Positions 24,314 to 32,461 of a DNA stretch of 34,177 bases are shown here, in pieces. Source of the DNA: Planctomycetales bacterium (GTDB lineage Bacteria; Planctomycetota; SZUA-567); NCBI GenBank assembly GCA_025997475.1, contig BNUQ01000016.1:1-34177 (forward strand), read 5' to 3'. Both the position numbers and the translations under genes were made by a program. Within the stretch, counting starts at the first letter, position 1. Each line of letters begins with the position of its first letter. The notes beneath the pieces are model-generated. The model had not been told where the DNA came from, searched no databases, and saw only the letters and a list, made by a program, of their open reading frames with translations.

Positions 24314-24548
24314 AAAAGCGGAAAAAGTGTAAAAAACAGCCGTTGACGGCGGCGGACAAGGAGCGCAATCGGCGGATTGCGCGGGAGCGCATCGTGGTCG
24401 AGAACATCAACGCGGTGCTTAAAGTATTCAAAACAACGGCGTATCCGTATCGCAATCACCGCCGCCGACACCGCTTGCGACGGTCATGGCTCCGCGGCAT
24501 CATCAACCACGATTTAGCCCCAAAAACTTAACGGTTATCGAACAGGTC
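24314..24548 (+). mobile_element. IS5-like element fragment (transposase C-terminus and right end)
   Basis: On the plus strand an open frame (after a TAA at 24313) encodes K-K-Q-P-L-T-A-A-D-K-E-R-N-R-R and the C-terminal DDE block with E-R-I-V-V-E-N, L-K-V-F-K, R-N-H-R-R-R-H-R and G-I-I-N-H-D-L, to the stop at 24529-24531. The right inverted repeat CGGTTATCGAACAGGTC ends at 24548 next to TA. The left part is missing, cut just upstream of the methyltransferase gene. It is an inverted partner of 15433-15623. Confidence 0.8.
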
Positions 24549-24567
24549 TAACAAATAATTTCCGCCA

Positions 24568-24828
24568 TTAATCGTCGAGGTCGTCGGCGTCAAACACGGC
24601 GGCGTTGCCGTCGCTGTCAATGACCGCCGCGTTGCCTTCGTCGTCCATTATGATGGTGTTGCCCTCGCTGTCGCTTATCGCGACGTTGCCGTCGTCGTCA
24701 ACCGCGATGGCATTGCCATCGTTGTCCACCGCGACCATCGTGTCGCCGTCGGTAAAGACGACATCATCGGCAAACGCCAGCCCGCCGACTAACACCGCCG
24801 CGAGCAATATCCCACAGATTTTGTTCAT
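24568..24828 (-). CDS. Small secreted acidic nonapeptide-repeat protein
   Basis: This 86-residue protein has no family I recognise. The ATG at 24828 follows a strong AGGGAGAAGGAA ribosome-binding site and starts a signal peptide (M-N-K-I-C-G, a hydrophobic run, then L-A-F-A before D-D). The mature part is almost wholly a 9-residue repeat: V-D-N-D-G-N-A-I-A, V-D-D-D-G-N-V-A-I, S-D-S-E-G-N-T-I-I, M-D-D-E-G-N-A-A-V, I-D-S-D-G-N-A-A-V, then an Asp-rich end. The D-x-D/E-G-N turns look able to bind Ca2+, and the alternation of turns and short hydrophobic strands suggests a small beta-solenoid. It is not the RTX G-G-x-G-x-D repeat. It lies between an IS fragment and a miniature element, outside any operon. 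Confidence 0.7.
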   Translation of the reverse strand: MNKICGILLAAVLVGGLAFADDVVFTDGDTMVAVDNDGNAIAVDDDGNVAISDSEGNTIIMDDEGNAAVIDSDGNAAVFDADDLDD

Positions 24829-24878
24829 TTCCTTCTCCCTTGCTGAAATAAAAAAATCGGCACCACGCCGACTCAATA

Positions 24879-25150
24879 GACCTGTTCGACAACCAATTCG
24901 CGGCATCTTTTCGGTTAATTTTCCGTTCCGCCGCGTCAAAATTCCTCGCAATACACCAGTATTATAGTCAATTGACTTAAAAATAGAACTTGATTTGATA
25001 GAGAACAGTGAACAGACGCAAGCGATTATTGTCCACTAATAACCAGACATCATTCGTTTTCAAAGTCAAACGACTATACTTCGTCATTTCTCCTTGCGGA
25101 ACGAAAAATTATGCCCGAAAACCTGCTCGCTCGTAGGTTTAGAGCAGGTC
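24879..25150. mobile_element. GACCTGTTCGA-family miniature element, interrupted copy
   Basis: The outer parts (24879-24962 and 25079-25150) align with the intact copy at 8348-8506, including GACCTGTTCGACAACC at the left end and GAGCAGGTC at the right, each flanked by TA. The middle carries another element at 24963-25078. Confidence 0.75.
24963..25078. mobile_element. 116-bp miniature element nested in another
   Basis: The ends TATAGTCAATTGACTT and AAAGTCAAACGACTATA are inverted repeats. The uninterrupted copy reads GGTATTGCTTCGTC where this copy reads GTAT, insert, CTTCGTC, which defines the insertion point and fits duplication of a TA target. It aligns with 23113-23229. Confidence 0.8.
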
Positions 25151-25160
25151 TAAGCAAAAA

Positions 25161-28100
25161 TTACGGCTTTTTCTTCGGCGATAAAACGCTAATGAACGCC
25201 GGAAAGAACACCAAACTCGCCGCCAACACCATAAAGAACGCCAGCATCGAGAGCGTCCCCAATTGCGCGATGCTGTCCAAACCCTGAAATTTCGACAGAT
25301 ACAACGAGCCGAACGCGACGATGCTCGTCAGACCGGTGATGACCAAGGCGCGACCGGTGTCCACCACCATCGGGCGAATGTCGCGCCCGCTTTCGTAATA
25401 GCGCTGGACCAAATGAATTCCGTTGTCCACGCCGACGCCGATAATTATCGGAATAGTCAGCACGTTCACGAAATTCAGATTGACGAGGTCGCCGCCGCCG
25501 AGCGCTTGCGACAGGAAATTTAACAGCGCCATCAAGCCGAACATATAGAGCAAGCCCGTCGCCACCGGCAGAAAACAATAACCCACTCTGACGATTTCGC
25601 GATGCGCGAGCGCCCCGCCGACAAACAACAGCGCCAACGCCGCGTAAATTATTTGCCCCGTCATCTCCGGCAACCATTGCGGATAGAGGAACCGCGCCAG
25701 CGCGAAAATTCCCACCGGCAACGAACAGGCAAGCGCCCGCCCCGGCGAAGGATGATAAAATAAATTTATCGTCCCGAAGCAAATTAGCGCGATGCAAATC
25801 GCGATGCGCAAAAAATCCTCTTTGACGATGTCCGCCAACACCAACGACGCAATCGGCACGCCGGTCAGCACCGCGTCGAAATCCCGCGCGTTTTCGACCG
25901 CGGCGAACTGCGCCGCGTCGAGCCCCAACCCGGCGGCGACTTGTGCGAGCCATTCGCGGGTCAAATAAAATTCGCCGTCGCGGGAATTTTCCGGCACCGG
26001 CGGATAGACCGTCGCTTTCACCGCGTAACCGTTGGCGTAATACGTCAGCCCATAGACCTTGTCCGTTTCTTCGGGATTCGGCGGAATCAATTTCAACACG
26101 TCCGCGCGCGTCAGCGTCGCGCCCGCCGGATAAATCTGCCGGTCGGAATCGTTGGTCGTCGCCGCTTTCGCCAAAGTAATCGGAAAATCGACGCTCGGCG
26201 GAATGCCGTGGCGCAAACTAAACTCCGTTTGTTTCCTCGCGACCATCGTGCCGAGCAAGCGGGCGATTTTGGAGTCGCGAAAATCGCTCGGCAAAAGCAC
26301 GCGGTCGTCTTGGGCGAGCGTCGCGTGTTGCGCCAAGAGCCGCGCGTTAAACGCGAAATACGACGGGTCGAGTTGGCGTTTTTCCAGCGCCGCTTGCAAC
26401 GCCCGCGCCGCGCCGTCCAAATCCATTCCGCGCATTTGTGCCAATAATCTTTTTTGCGCGCTCGGCGGCGGCAGAAATTGCGTAACGCTTTCGTAACCGA
26501 TAATCAAACCTTGTTCTTGTAACGCGCGTAATTTGTTTTCGTAAGAAGCGGCTTTTTCGAGAGCCGCCGCTTCGGTCGGAGCGCTGACGATAAAATTCAG
26601 TTTATTGGGATTGCGCGTCGAAAAGGCGCGGGCGATTTCGCCGTTGATTTCAAACGCGCGGTCGCGCGGGCGGAGCGCCGCCATCGACGGGTCGAAGCGC
26701 AACGTGTCGGGCAACAAAATAAACGTCAGCGCGATAAACGCCGCGACGAGACCGCCGACAAACACTAAGCGCAAATGTTTTTCGGTGAAATTCACAATCG
26801 CGGGCAGATAAAATTCGCTGGGTTTGAAGATGCGCAAATTTTCCGGTCGCCAATGATTGCGCAGGGTGATAAGCGCCGGCATCACCAACATCATCACCGG
26901 CGCGGACAGCAAAATGCCGAGCGCGCCGAGCGCGCCGAATTCGGCGAGATGGTCGAAGCGCGAGGTTACGAGCGCGATGAACGCCACACACGTCGTCAAC
27001 ATACCGACCATCACGCCCCAGCCGGTATGGACAATCGCCGTTTCGAACGCCGCCTCGACCGTCGCGCCGCGCGAGCGCTCCTCGACGTAGCGATTGTAAA
27101 TATGCACCGCGTAATCGACGCCCAAGCCGACCAACACCGCCGCGAAGGCGCACGAAATTAAATTGAGTTGTCCGAACAACAGCCAGCCGATGCCGCCGGT
27201 CCAGGTGATAATCATCAGGAGCGGAATCCCGATGTAGAGCAACACGCCCATTCGCCGGAAACACCAGCCGAAAAACAGCAACACCAACACGCCGCTCAAC
27301 GCCAGCGTGCCGAGCATCACGCCGTTGACTTTCTCGGCGTAGCGGCGGGAAATTTGGTAGCCGCCCGCAAATTCGACGCGAAAACTTTTCAGCGTGCCGC
27401 TCGGCGTCGGCGCCGGATTTTCCGCGAGGGGCAAACCGGCGGCGCGCAAAAATTCCCGACCGGCGGCGAGGTTGTAGGCGCGCCGCGCCAAATTTTTATC
27501 GAAGCCGAGCGCGGTCAGCGCGGCGACTTTTTTTTCGTTTTCCGCGACGACGGCGGGCGGTAAAAATTTGCCGAGACGTAGCGCGTCGTTCAACGCCGTG
27601 AGTAGTAAACGCCGGTCTTCCGTGTCCGGCGCAAGCGCCTCCGCGGTCAGCGCCGCCAGTTGCAAACTACTGTTTTTATCGAGCGATTCGCGCAATTTCG
27701 CGAGCGGCGCGGTGGCGAGCGCGCGGCATAATTCCGGCGGGCAGGCGGTGAGCGGCGCCGCGCCGACAAGCAAATCATAAACCGTGTCTTCCATATAACG
27801 CATCAAACGTTGCGAAAAACGCACGTTTTGCGCGGCGAATTTCGGCTGGGCGATAATCAGCAACATCCGCTCGTCGGGCGACACGAGATAGCCGCGATGG
27901 TCGCGGGCTTTTTTATCGGTAACGGTCGGCGTTTTCTCGGAGTCGTCCGGCTTTTTGCCGAGCAGGTTTTCAAAGCGTCCCTGAAAAATTTGCGCCAGTC
28001 CGAGCGCGTCGAGCAACACCGCTTCGCCGGCGGGCGAGTCGGCGTCGATGGTCGTGAGTTTGCGGACGGTGTTATCGAGGGCGCGGTCAATCGCCGCGGG

Positions 28101-28553
28101 CGCGAGTTTGTCTTTGATTTTTTGCAAGTCGTCCGGTTGGAGCAGAAGCATTCCGTGTTTGGGCAGTTCGACGTGGAGGAGTTGTTGCTTTTCGGCGTCG
28201 GTGAGCAGACGGGAAAAAACATTGTTGATATCGGGGTTGCTCTGCAACTGCGCCACGACTTGGTCGGCGAAACCGCCGGCGTTGAGAATGGCGCGCGGGT
28301 CGTCGGGATTGAGCCAGAACACCATCATGGCTTCATCGACGGCGCCGAAATCGGTGAGCGATTGGGTAAAAGCGCGGGCGGCGGGAATGTTTTGCGGGAG
28401 CATCCGCGCGATATTAAACGAAGTCGTGTAGCCCTGCCGCAACATCACGGCGACCGCCAAAACGGTCAGCGCCAGCGCCGCGAGGAGAATGGTTTTACAC
28501 CGGCGACAAGCCAGCCGCGCCAGCGTCCGCAAAATTTTTTCCCGCCACGACAT
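25161..28553 (-). CDS. MMPL/RND-superfamily transporter
   Basis: This 1130-residue inner-membrane protein has the two-fold RND layout: one N-terminal membrane helix (about 21-38), a large periplasmic domain, and a first five-helix bundle with L-V-G-L-G-V-D-Y-A-V-H (474-484). A second helix (about 595-615) and a second periplasmic domain follow, then the second bundle with I-I-G-V-G-V-D-N-G-I-H near 1030-1040. The paired G-V-D motifs mark MMPL-type, proton-driven transporters of lipids and other hydrophobic molecules, including hopanoid transporters of the HpnN type. At 1130 residues it is longer than HpnN (about 850-900), mainly through an expanded first periplasmic domain (about 40-410). Its substrate cannot be told. 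A GGAGAA ribosome-binding site precedes the ATG. No periplasmic adaptor or outer-membrane channel gene is adjacent. Confidence 0.9.
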   Translation of the reverse strand: MSWREKILRTLARLACRRCKTILLAALALTVLAVAVMLRQGYTTSFNIARMLPQNIPAARAFTQSLTDFGAVDEAMMVFWLNPDDPRAILNAGGFADQVVAQLQSNPDINNVFSRLLTDAEKQQLLHVELPKHGMLLLQPDDLQKIKDKLAPAAIDRALDNTVRKLTTIDADSPAGEAVLLDALGLAQIFQGRFENLLGKKPDDSEKTPTVTDKKARDHRGYLVSPDERMLLIIAQPKFAAQNVRFSQRLMRYMEDTVYDLLVGAAPLTACPPELCRALATAPLAKLRESLDKNSSLQLAALTAEALAPDTEDRRLLLTALNDALRLGKFLPPAVVAENEKKVAALTALGFDKNLARRAYNLAAGREFLRAAGLPLAENPAPTPSGTLKSFRVEFAGGYQISRRYAEKVNGVMLGTLALSGVLVLLFFGWCFRRMGVLLYIGIPLLMIITWTGGIGWLLFGQLNLISCAFAAVLVGLGVDYAVHIYNRYVEERSRGATVEAAFETAIVHTGWGVMVGMLTTCVAFIALVTSRFDHLAEFGALGALGILLSAPVMMLVMPALITLRNHWRPENLRIFKPSEFYLPAIVNFTEKHLRLVFVGGLVAAFIALTFILLPDTLRFDPSMAALRPRDRAFEINGEIARAFSTRNPNKLNFIVSAPTEAAALEKAASYENKLRALQEQGLIIGYESVTQFLPPPSAQKRLLAQMRGMDLDGAARALQAALEKRQLDPSYFAFNARLLAQHATLAQDDRVLLPSDFRDSKIARLLGTMVARKQTEFSLRHGIPPSVDFPITLAKAATTNDSDRQIYPAGATLTRADVLKLIPPNPEETDKVYGLTYYANGYAVKATVYPPVPENSRDGEFYLTREWLAQVAAGLGLDAAQFAAVENARDFDAVLTGVPIASLVLADIVKEDFLRIAICIALICFGTINLFYHPSPGRALACSLPVGIFALARFLYPQWLPEMTGQIIYAALALLFVGGALAHREIVRVGYCFLPVATGLLYMFGLMALLNFLSQALGGGDLVNLNFVNVLTIPIIIGVGVDNGIHLVQRYYESGRDIRPMVVDTGRALVITGLTSIVAFGSLYLSKFQGLDSIAQLGTLSMLAFFMVLAASLVFFPAFISVLSPKKKP

Positions 28554-28938
28554 CGTTGTTCTCCGCTAAAGGCAATTAAAAATTAGAAACTCGTGTTACG
28601 CGATTTTGATAATTATTCCGAATAATCGCCCCGCCGGGGCGTGATTATGCATAACCGGCGGTGGAGCGCGAAGCGCATAACCGCCGGAAAAGCGCCGCCG
28701 CAAGACCAGCCCCGCAGGGGCAAGCCCCGCACGGGCAAGCCCCGCACGGGGCGGGATTATTTTGTCTGGCGTCGATTCATCATTTCGCCCCTGCGGGGCT
28801 AATTTATTTTCGGCGTTAGCCGGCGGTTACGCGAGCGATACCGCTGTTCGCTCCACCGCCGGTTATTCATCGTCACGCCCCCTGCGGGGCGAGCCGGTAA
28901 TTAGTATGGTTTTACCGTTGACCGCGTAACTCGAGTTT
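28554..28938. other. Gap filled by a palindromic repeat element
   Basis: Apart from the first 20 bases (ribosome-binding site of the transporter gene) the whole gap between mnmG and the transporter is a repeat element. Nothing gene-like is seen. Confidence 0.7.
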
Positions 28939-28950
28939 TTAATTTTTAAT
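28573..28950. repeat. Large palindromic repeat element
   Basis: The outer arms AATTAAAAATTAGAAACTCG-TGTTACGCG (28573-28602) and its inverse (28922-28950) enclose a GC-rich palindrome with CGCCCCGCCGGGGCG, ATGCATAACCGGCGG and the inverse CCGCCGGTTATTCAT. In the middle CCCCGCACGGGCAAG is repeated. The inner part resembles 12796-13047 and the arms resemble those of 30748-31158. The right arm overlaps the end of mnmG and supplies its last Lys-Asn codons and stop. Confidence 0.8.
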
Positions 28951-30738
28951 CGTCTTCAGGTGCAACGCCAGAATCGCGATGTCCGCGGGCGAAACGCCTT
29001 CGATATGCATCGCTTGCGCCAGCGTTTCCGGGCGGATGTGCGTCAATTTCTCTTTCGCTTCCGTGCGCAAACCGGTCAGCGGCGCGTAGGAAAAATCCGC
29101 CGGAATTCGCGTCTCGGCGTGGCGCTGAATTTTTTCCCACTGCGCGTTTTGCCGCGTCAAATAACCGGCGTAACGCGCCGTCAAGGTCGCCTCGTTGATT
29201 GCCCGCTCGCCGAACTTGCCAAAGACCGGCGCGAGCGCCGCCACGTCCGCCCATTGACCCTGCGGATTTTTCAGCATTTGCTCCGCCGTCGCCCGCTCGT
29301 TGCCGTGCCGCCGCAAGGCGTTTTGCAGTTCGGCAATTTCATTTTGCAACGCCGCGACGCGGTCGGCGCGGTCGGCGTCGATTAAGCCGAAGGCGCGCGC
29401 TTTCGCCGTCAAGCGCAAATCGGCGTTGTCGTGCCGCAACGACAGGCGATGTTCGGCGCGGCTGGTGAACAGGCGATACGGCTCCGCCGTCCCGCGCGTA
29501 ACGATGTCGTCAATCAACACGCCGATATACGCCTCGTCGCGCCGCAAGCGCAACGGTTCGCGCCCCAAAATTTTACACGCCGCGTTGACGCCCGCCACCA
29601 AACCCTGCGCGGCGGCTTCTTCGTAGCCCGACGTGCCGTTGACCTGTCCGGCGAGAAACAGTCCGCCGAGGTCTTTGCTTTCTAACGTGTCGCGCAAGGC
29701 GCGCGGCTCGACGGCGGTGTATTCGACCGCGTAGCCGAAGCGCGTGATACGCGCGTCCCGCAAGCCGGGGACGCTGTTAATCAGCGCGATTTGCGTTTCC
29801 GGCGCGACGCTGGTGGACATCCCGTTGATATACAATTCGCCGCCGGCGCGGCTTTCCGGCTCGACGAAAAGGTGATGACTTTTTTTGTCGGGGAAACGCG
29901 CGACTTTCAACTCGAACGACGGGCAGTAGCGCGGTCCGACGCCGGTAATTTGTCCCGAAAACAGCGGCGTCGCGGGCAGAACTTTTTCGACGATTTGATG
30001 CGAAATTTCCGTCGTCCACGTTGACCAGCAGGGGACTTGTTCAAGGTCTAATTTTTCCGTCAGATAACTAAACGGTTGCGGCGGCGCGTCGCCGTCTTCG
30101 CGGCGCATCTGCGAAAAATCCACCGTCTTGGCGTCAAGGCGCGGACAGGTGCCGGTTTTCAGGCGGCGGAGCGGCAAGCCGAGCCGGTGCAAACTTTCGT
30201 CGAGCAACGCGGCGGCGCGTTCGCCGAGGCGTCCGCCGGCGTCGATACGCGCGCCGACGTGCGTTTTACCGCTGATGAAAGTGCCGGCGCAAACGACGAC
30301 GGCGCGGCAGGAAATTTCGCGACCGAGCGCGGTTTTCGCGCCGACGATGTTGCCGCCGGCGGCGACGATTTCGACGATTTCTTCTTGCAACAAATGGACG
30401 CGCGGCGTTTTTTCGAGATACGCTTTCATCCAGTGCTGATACGCCCATTTGTCGGCTTGGGCGCGCGGCGAGCGGACGGACGCGCCTTTCGAGGAATTGA
30501 GCATTTTGAATTGGATGCCGGTGGCGTCGATGGCGAGTCCCATCGCGCCGCCGAGCGCGTCGATTTCGCGGACGAGTTGCCCTTTGGCGAGTCCGCCGAC
30601 GGCGGGATTGCACGACATTTGCGCAACGGCGTCGAGCGCGAACGTCGCGACGACGACATTCACGCCGAGCCGCGCCGCCGCGAGCGCGGCTTCACAGCCG
30701 GCGTGTCCGGCACCAATGATGAGCAGGTCGGTGAACAT
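28939..30738 (-). CDS. mnmG: tRNA uridine-34 5-carboxymethylaminomethyl modification enzyme MnmG
   Basis: MnmG (GidA) is an FAD enzyme that works with MnmE to modify the wobble uridine of several tRNAs, improving decoding of NNA/NNG codons. The 599-residue length is close to the usual 620. The FAD-binding G-A-G-H-A-G-C-E-A-A is at residues 8-17, C-N-P-A-V-G-G-L-A-K-G at about 43-53, and S-R-A-E-H-R-L-S-L-R-H-D-N-A-D-L-R-L, a family hallmark, near 427-444. The C-terminal helical domain that contacts MnmE and tRNA is complete, ending I-E-G-V-S-P-A-D-I-A-I-L. The start has no clear ribosome-binding site. mnmE is not next to it. The last codons come from a repeat arm. Confidence 0.97.
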   Translation of the reverse strand: MFTDLLIIGAGHAGCEAALAAARLGVNVVVATFALDAVAQMSCNPAVGGLAKGQLVREIDALGGAMGLAIDATGIQFKMLNSSKGASVRSPRAQADKWAYQHWMKAYLEKTPRVHLLQEEIVEIVAAGGNIVGAKTALGREISCRAVVVCAGTFISGKTHVGARIDAGGRLGERAAALLDESLHRLGLPLRRLKTGTCPRLDAKTVDFSQMRREDGDAPPQPFSYLTEKLDLEQVPCWSTWTTEISHQIVEKVLPATPLFSGQITGVGPRYCPSFELKVARFPDKKSHHLFVEPESRAGGELYINGMSTSVAPETQIALINSVPGLRDARITRFGYAVEYTAVEPRALRDTLESKDLGGLFLAGQVNGTSGYEEAAAQGLVAGVNAACKILGREPLRLRRDEAYIGVLIDDIVTRGTAEPYRLFTSRAEHRLSLRHDNADLRLTAKARAFGLIDADRADRVAALQNEIAELQNALRRHGNERATAEQMLKNPQGQWADVAALAPVFGKFGERAINEATLTARYAGYLTRQNAQWEKIQRHAETRIPADFSYAPLTGLRTEAKEKLTHIRPETLAQAMHIEGVSPADIAILALHLKTIKN

Positions 30739-30747
30739 AAATAACGT

Positions 30748-31158
30748 AATTAAAAATTATGAACTCAAGTTACGCGGTTAGCGTCGATTGCTGTTGCAAC
30801 GAAGAAATTGAAAAAACTCCGACAGTCGCGCTGAAAGCGCGAAATATATTAGCCCAGGGTAAGGCACACGCTCTACCGTGCCGCCACCCTGGGTAGTGGT
30901 TGATTGATAAAAACCATCCGACAGTCCCGCCGCGCGGTTTGCGGCGGCAAACGCCGCCTCGGCGGCGAGAGCGGTTCGCCAAAACGCGGCGAGCCGTCCA
31001 ATTTCGGATGGTCGCTTCGCGACCTTTGACCCAGGGTGGCGCGGCTGATAGAGCATCGCCGCTTACCCTGGGCTAATATATTTCGCGTTTTCAGCGCGAC
31101 TGTCGGAATAAATTATCAAAACACAACCTGTCGCGTAACATCAGTTAAAAATTAAAAA
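30748..31158. repeat. Large palindromic repeat element with 75-bp inverted arms
   Basis: Outer arms TAATTAAAAATTATGAACTC plus GTTACGCG (30748-30777) are answered by CGCGTAAC...GTTAAAAATTAAAAA (31131-31158). Inside, 30818-30894 and 31029-31107 are long inverted repeats sharing CCGACAGTCGCGCTGAAA, GCGCGAAATATATTAGCCC, AGGGTAAG and CCACCCTGGGT. A third pair, CCATCCGA (30915) and TCGGATGG (31004), lies inside those. The whole unit could fold into one long branched hairpin. A fragment of the arm (GCGCTGAAAGCGCGA) recurs at 32748-32762. Confidence 0.85.
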
Positions 31159-31217
31159 TGGCGGAGTTTAACCATTAAAACGCAATTTTGGCAATTGACT
31201 CCTCAATTGTTAATTGC
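31142..31217. repeat. Heptad-armed repeat element (degenerate)
   Basis: A left arm GTTAAAAATTAAAAA shared with the palindrome above, a core starting GGCGGAGTTTAACC and ending TTGACTCCTC, and a right arm with AATTGTTAATTG. The core aligns loosely with the elements in the flagellar cluster. Confidence 0.55.
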
Positions 31218-31268
31218 CGTAACCGCGGCGACGAACGCCTGATAGAGAATTTTTAGGCGCGCGCCTCG

Positions 31269-32429
31269 TTAAGAAATTTGTTCCTTGCCGATGCTCCTGA
31301 AGTTAAGCGCCCCGTTTTCTTTCGCGTTTAGTTCGACGGCGCCGTCAAAAATGACCTTGGTCGAAAGCAAGCGGTCGCCCAAAAGTTTTTTCAGATAATC
31401 AAGATTTTTCGTAAAACTTGTATGAAACGCGGTCGCCGATTTTATTTCATACGCCCGATAACCGGCGCCGAATTCCTGCACCACGTCAACTTCGTGCTGG
31501 GCTTGGTCGCGATAAAAGAAAAGATTCGGCGTTTTACCGGCATTCAGCCGCGCTTTCAACAGTTCCAACACCGCGTAATTTTCAAAAATCGCCCCGTATA
31601 ACGGATGCGTTGGCAATTGTTCCGCGTTTTCAAGACCGAGTAAAAAACAGACCAGCGCCGTGTCGTAAAAATAAATTTTTGGCGTTTTTACCAAGCGTTT
31701 GCCGATGTTTTGGTAAAACGGCGGCAGGCGAAAAACGACGTAAGACGCTTCGAGAATGCTCAGCCATTCCTGAATCGTATGAAAAGAAACGCCGACCTCG
31801 TTAGACAATGCCGAAGCGTTAAATTCCGCGCCGATTCTGCCGGCGCAAAGGCGAATAAAAACCTGAAATTTACTGCGGTCTTTAAGGTTGATGATTTGCC
31901 GCACGTCGCGTTCGACATAGGTGTTGTAGTAGTTGGCGGCTAAATCCAACGGCGCGATATTATCGCCCCAAATCGCGGGATAACCGCCGCGAAATAATAG
32001 ATTCTCCGTGGCGGTTGCCGCGCGGGAGCGCAATTCGGACAACGACAGCGGCAACAAAGTATTGAGCGCGACCCGCCCCGCCAGCGACTCCGTGATTTTT
32101 GCCAACAATAAAAAATTACTGCTACCGGTAAGCACGAAACGAGAGGACGGGGCTTCGTCGGCGACCACTTTTATGTGCGGAAAAATCTGGGGATAATTTT
32201 GCGCTTCGTCCAATATCACGCCGTTTTTGCCGTATTGTTGCAAAAAAATTGCGGGCGATTTTTCAATTTCTTCCACTACTTCAAGGCGGTCAAGATTGAA
32301 ATAAGCGTAGTCGGGGAACGCCATTTTACAGAGCGTGGTTTTCCCTGATTGCCGCGGACCGGTCACCGCGATGACCTTAAACGCGCGCGCCAATCGTCTT
32401 AATTCAGATTTTAATTCCCGAATAATCAT
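31269..32429 (-). CDS. AAA-type ATPase with DUF4143 domain
   Basis: This 386-residue protein has an N-terminal P-loop ATPase domain (Walker A G-P-R-Q-S-G-K-T at 24-31, Walker B V-I-L-D-E-A-Q at 71-77, then L-T-G-S-S-N as sensor 1 near 100-105). The C-terminal DUF4143 domain carries Y-R-D-Q-A-Q-H-E-V-D-V-V and A-Y-E-I-K-S-A, which look like a restriction-endonuclease-fold active site (D in E-V-D, E-x-K). Such proteins are widespread, laterally mobile and of unsettled function. The ATG at 32429 has only a weak GTAAGTG upstream. It stands alone between repeat-rich gaps and is AT-richer than core genes, which fits acquisition by transfer. No frame break is seen. Confidence 0.9.
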   Translation of the reverse strand: MIIRELKSELRRLARAFKVIAVTGPRQSGKTTLCKMAFPDYAYFNLDRLEVVEEIEKSPAIFLQQYGKNGVILDEAQNYPQIFPHIKVVADEAPSSRFVLTGSSNFLLLAKITESLAGRVALNTLLPLSLSELRSRAATATENLLFRGGYPAIWGDNIAPLDLAANYYNTYVERDVRQIINLKDRSKFQVFIRLCAGRIGAEFNASALSNEVGVSFHTIQEWLSILEASYVVFRLPPFYQNIGKRLVKTPKIYFYDTALVCFLLGLENAEQLPTHPLYGAIFENYAVLELLKARLNAGKTPNLFFYRDQAQHEVDVVQEFGAGYRAYEIKSATAFHTSFTKNLDYLKKLLGDRLLSTKVIFDGAVELNAKENGALNFRSIGKEQIS

Positions 32430-32461
32430 ACACTTACACCAGAGCGGACGGAATGGCAGTC

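Larger units (their letters stand above)
30739..31268. other. Gap occupied by a large palindrome and a heptad-armed repeat
   Basis: The 530 bp upstream of mnmG hold the palindromic element at 30748-31158 and a heptad-type repeat at 31142-31217. No gene is supported. The short open stretches on the minus strand are translations of the palindrome. Confidence 0.7.

Noticed and set aside
24253..24471. N-terminal extension of the cytosine methyltransferase to 24471
   Set aside because: The added residues are antisense to the IS5-like transposase fragment; the ATG at 24252 has a ribosome-binding site and fits the family N-terminus.
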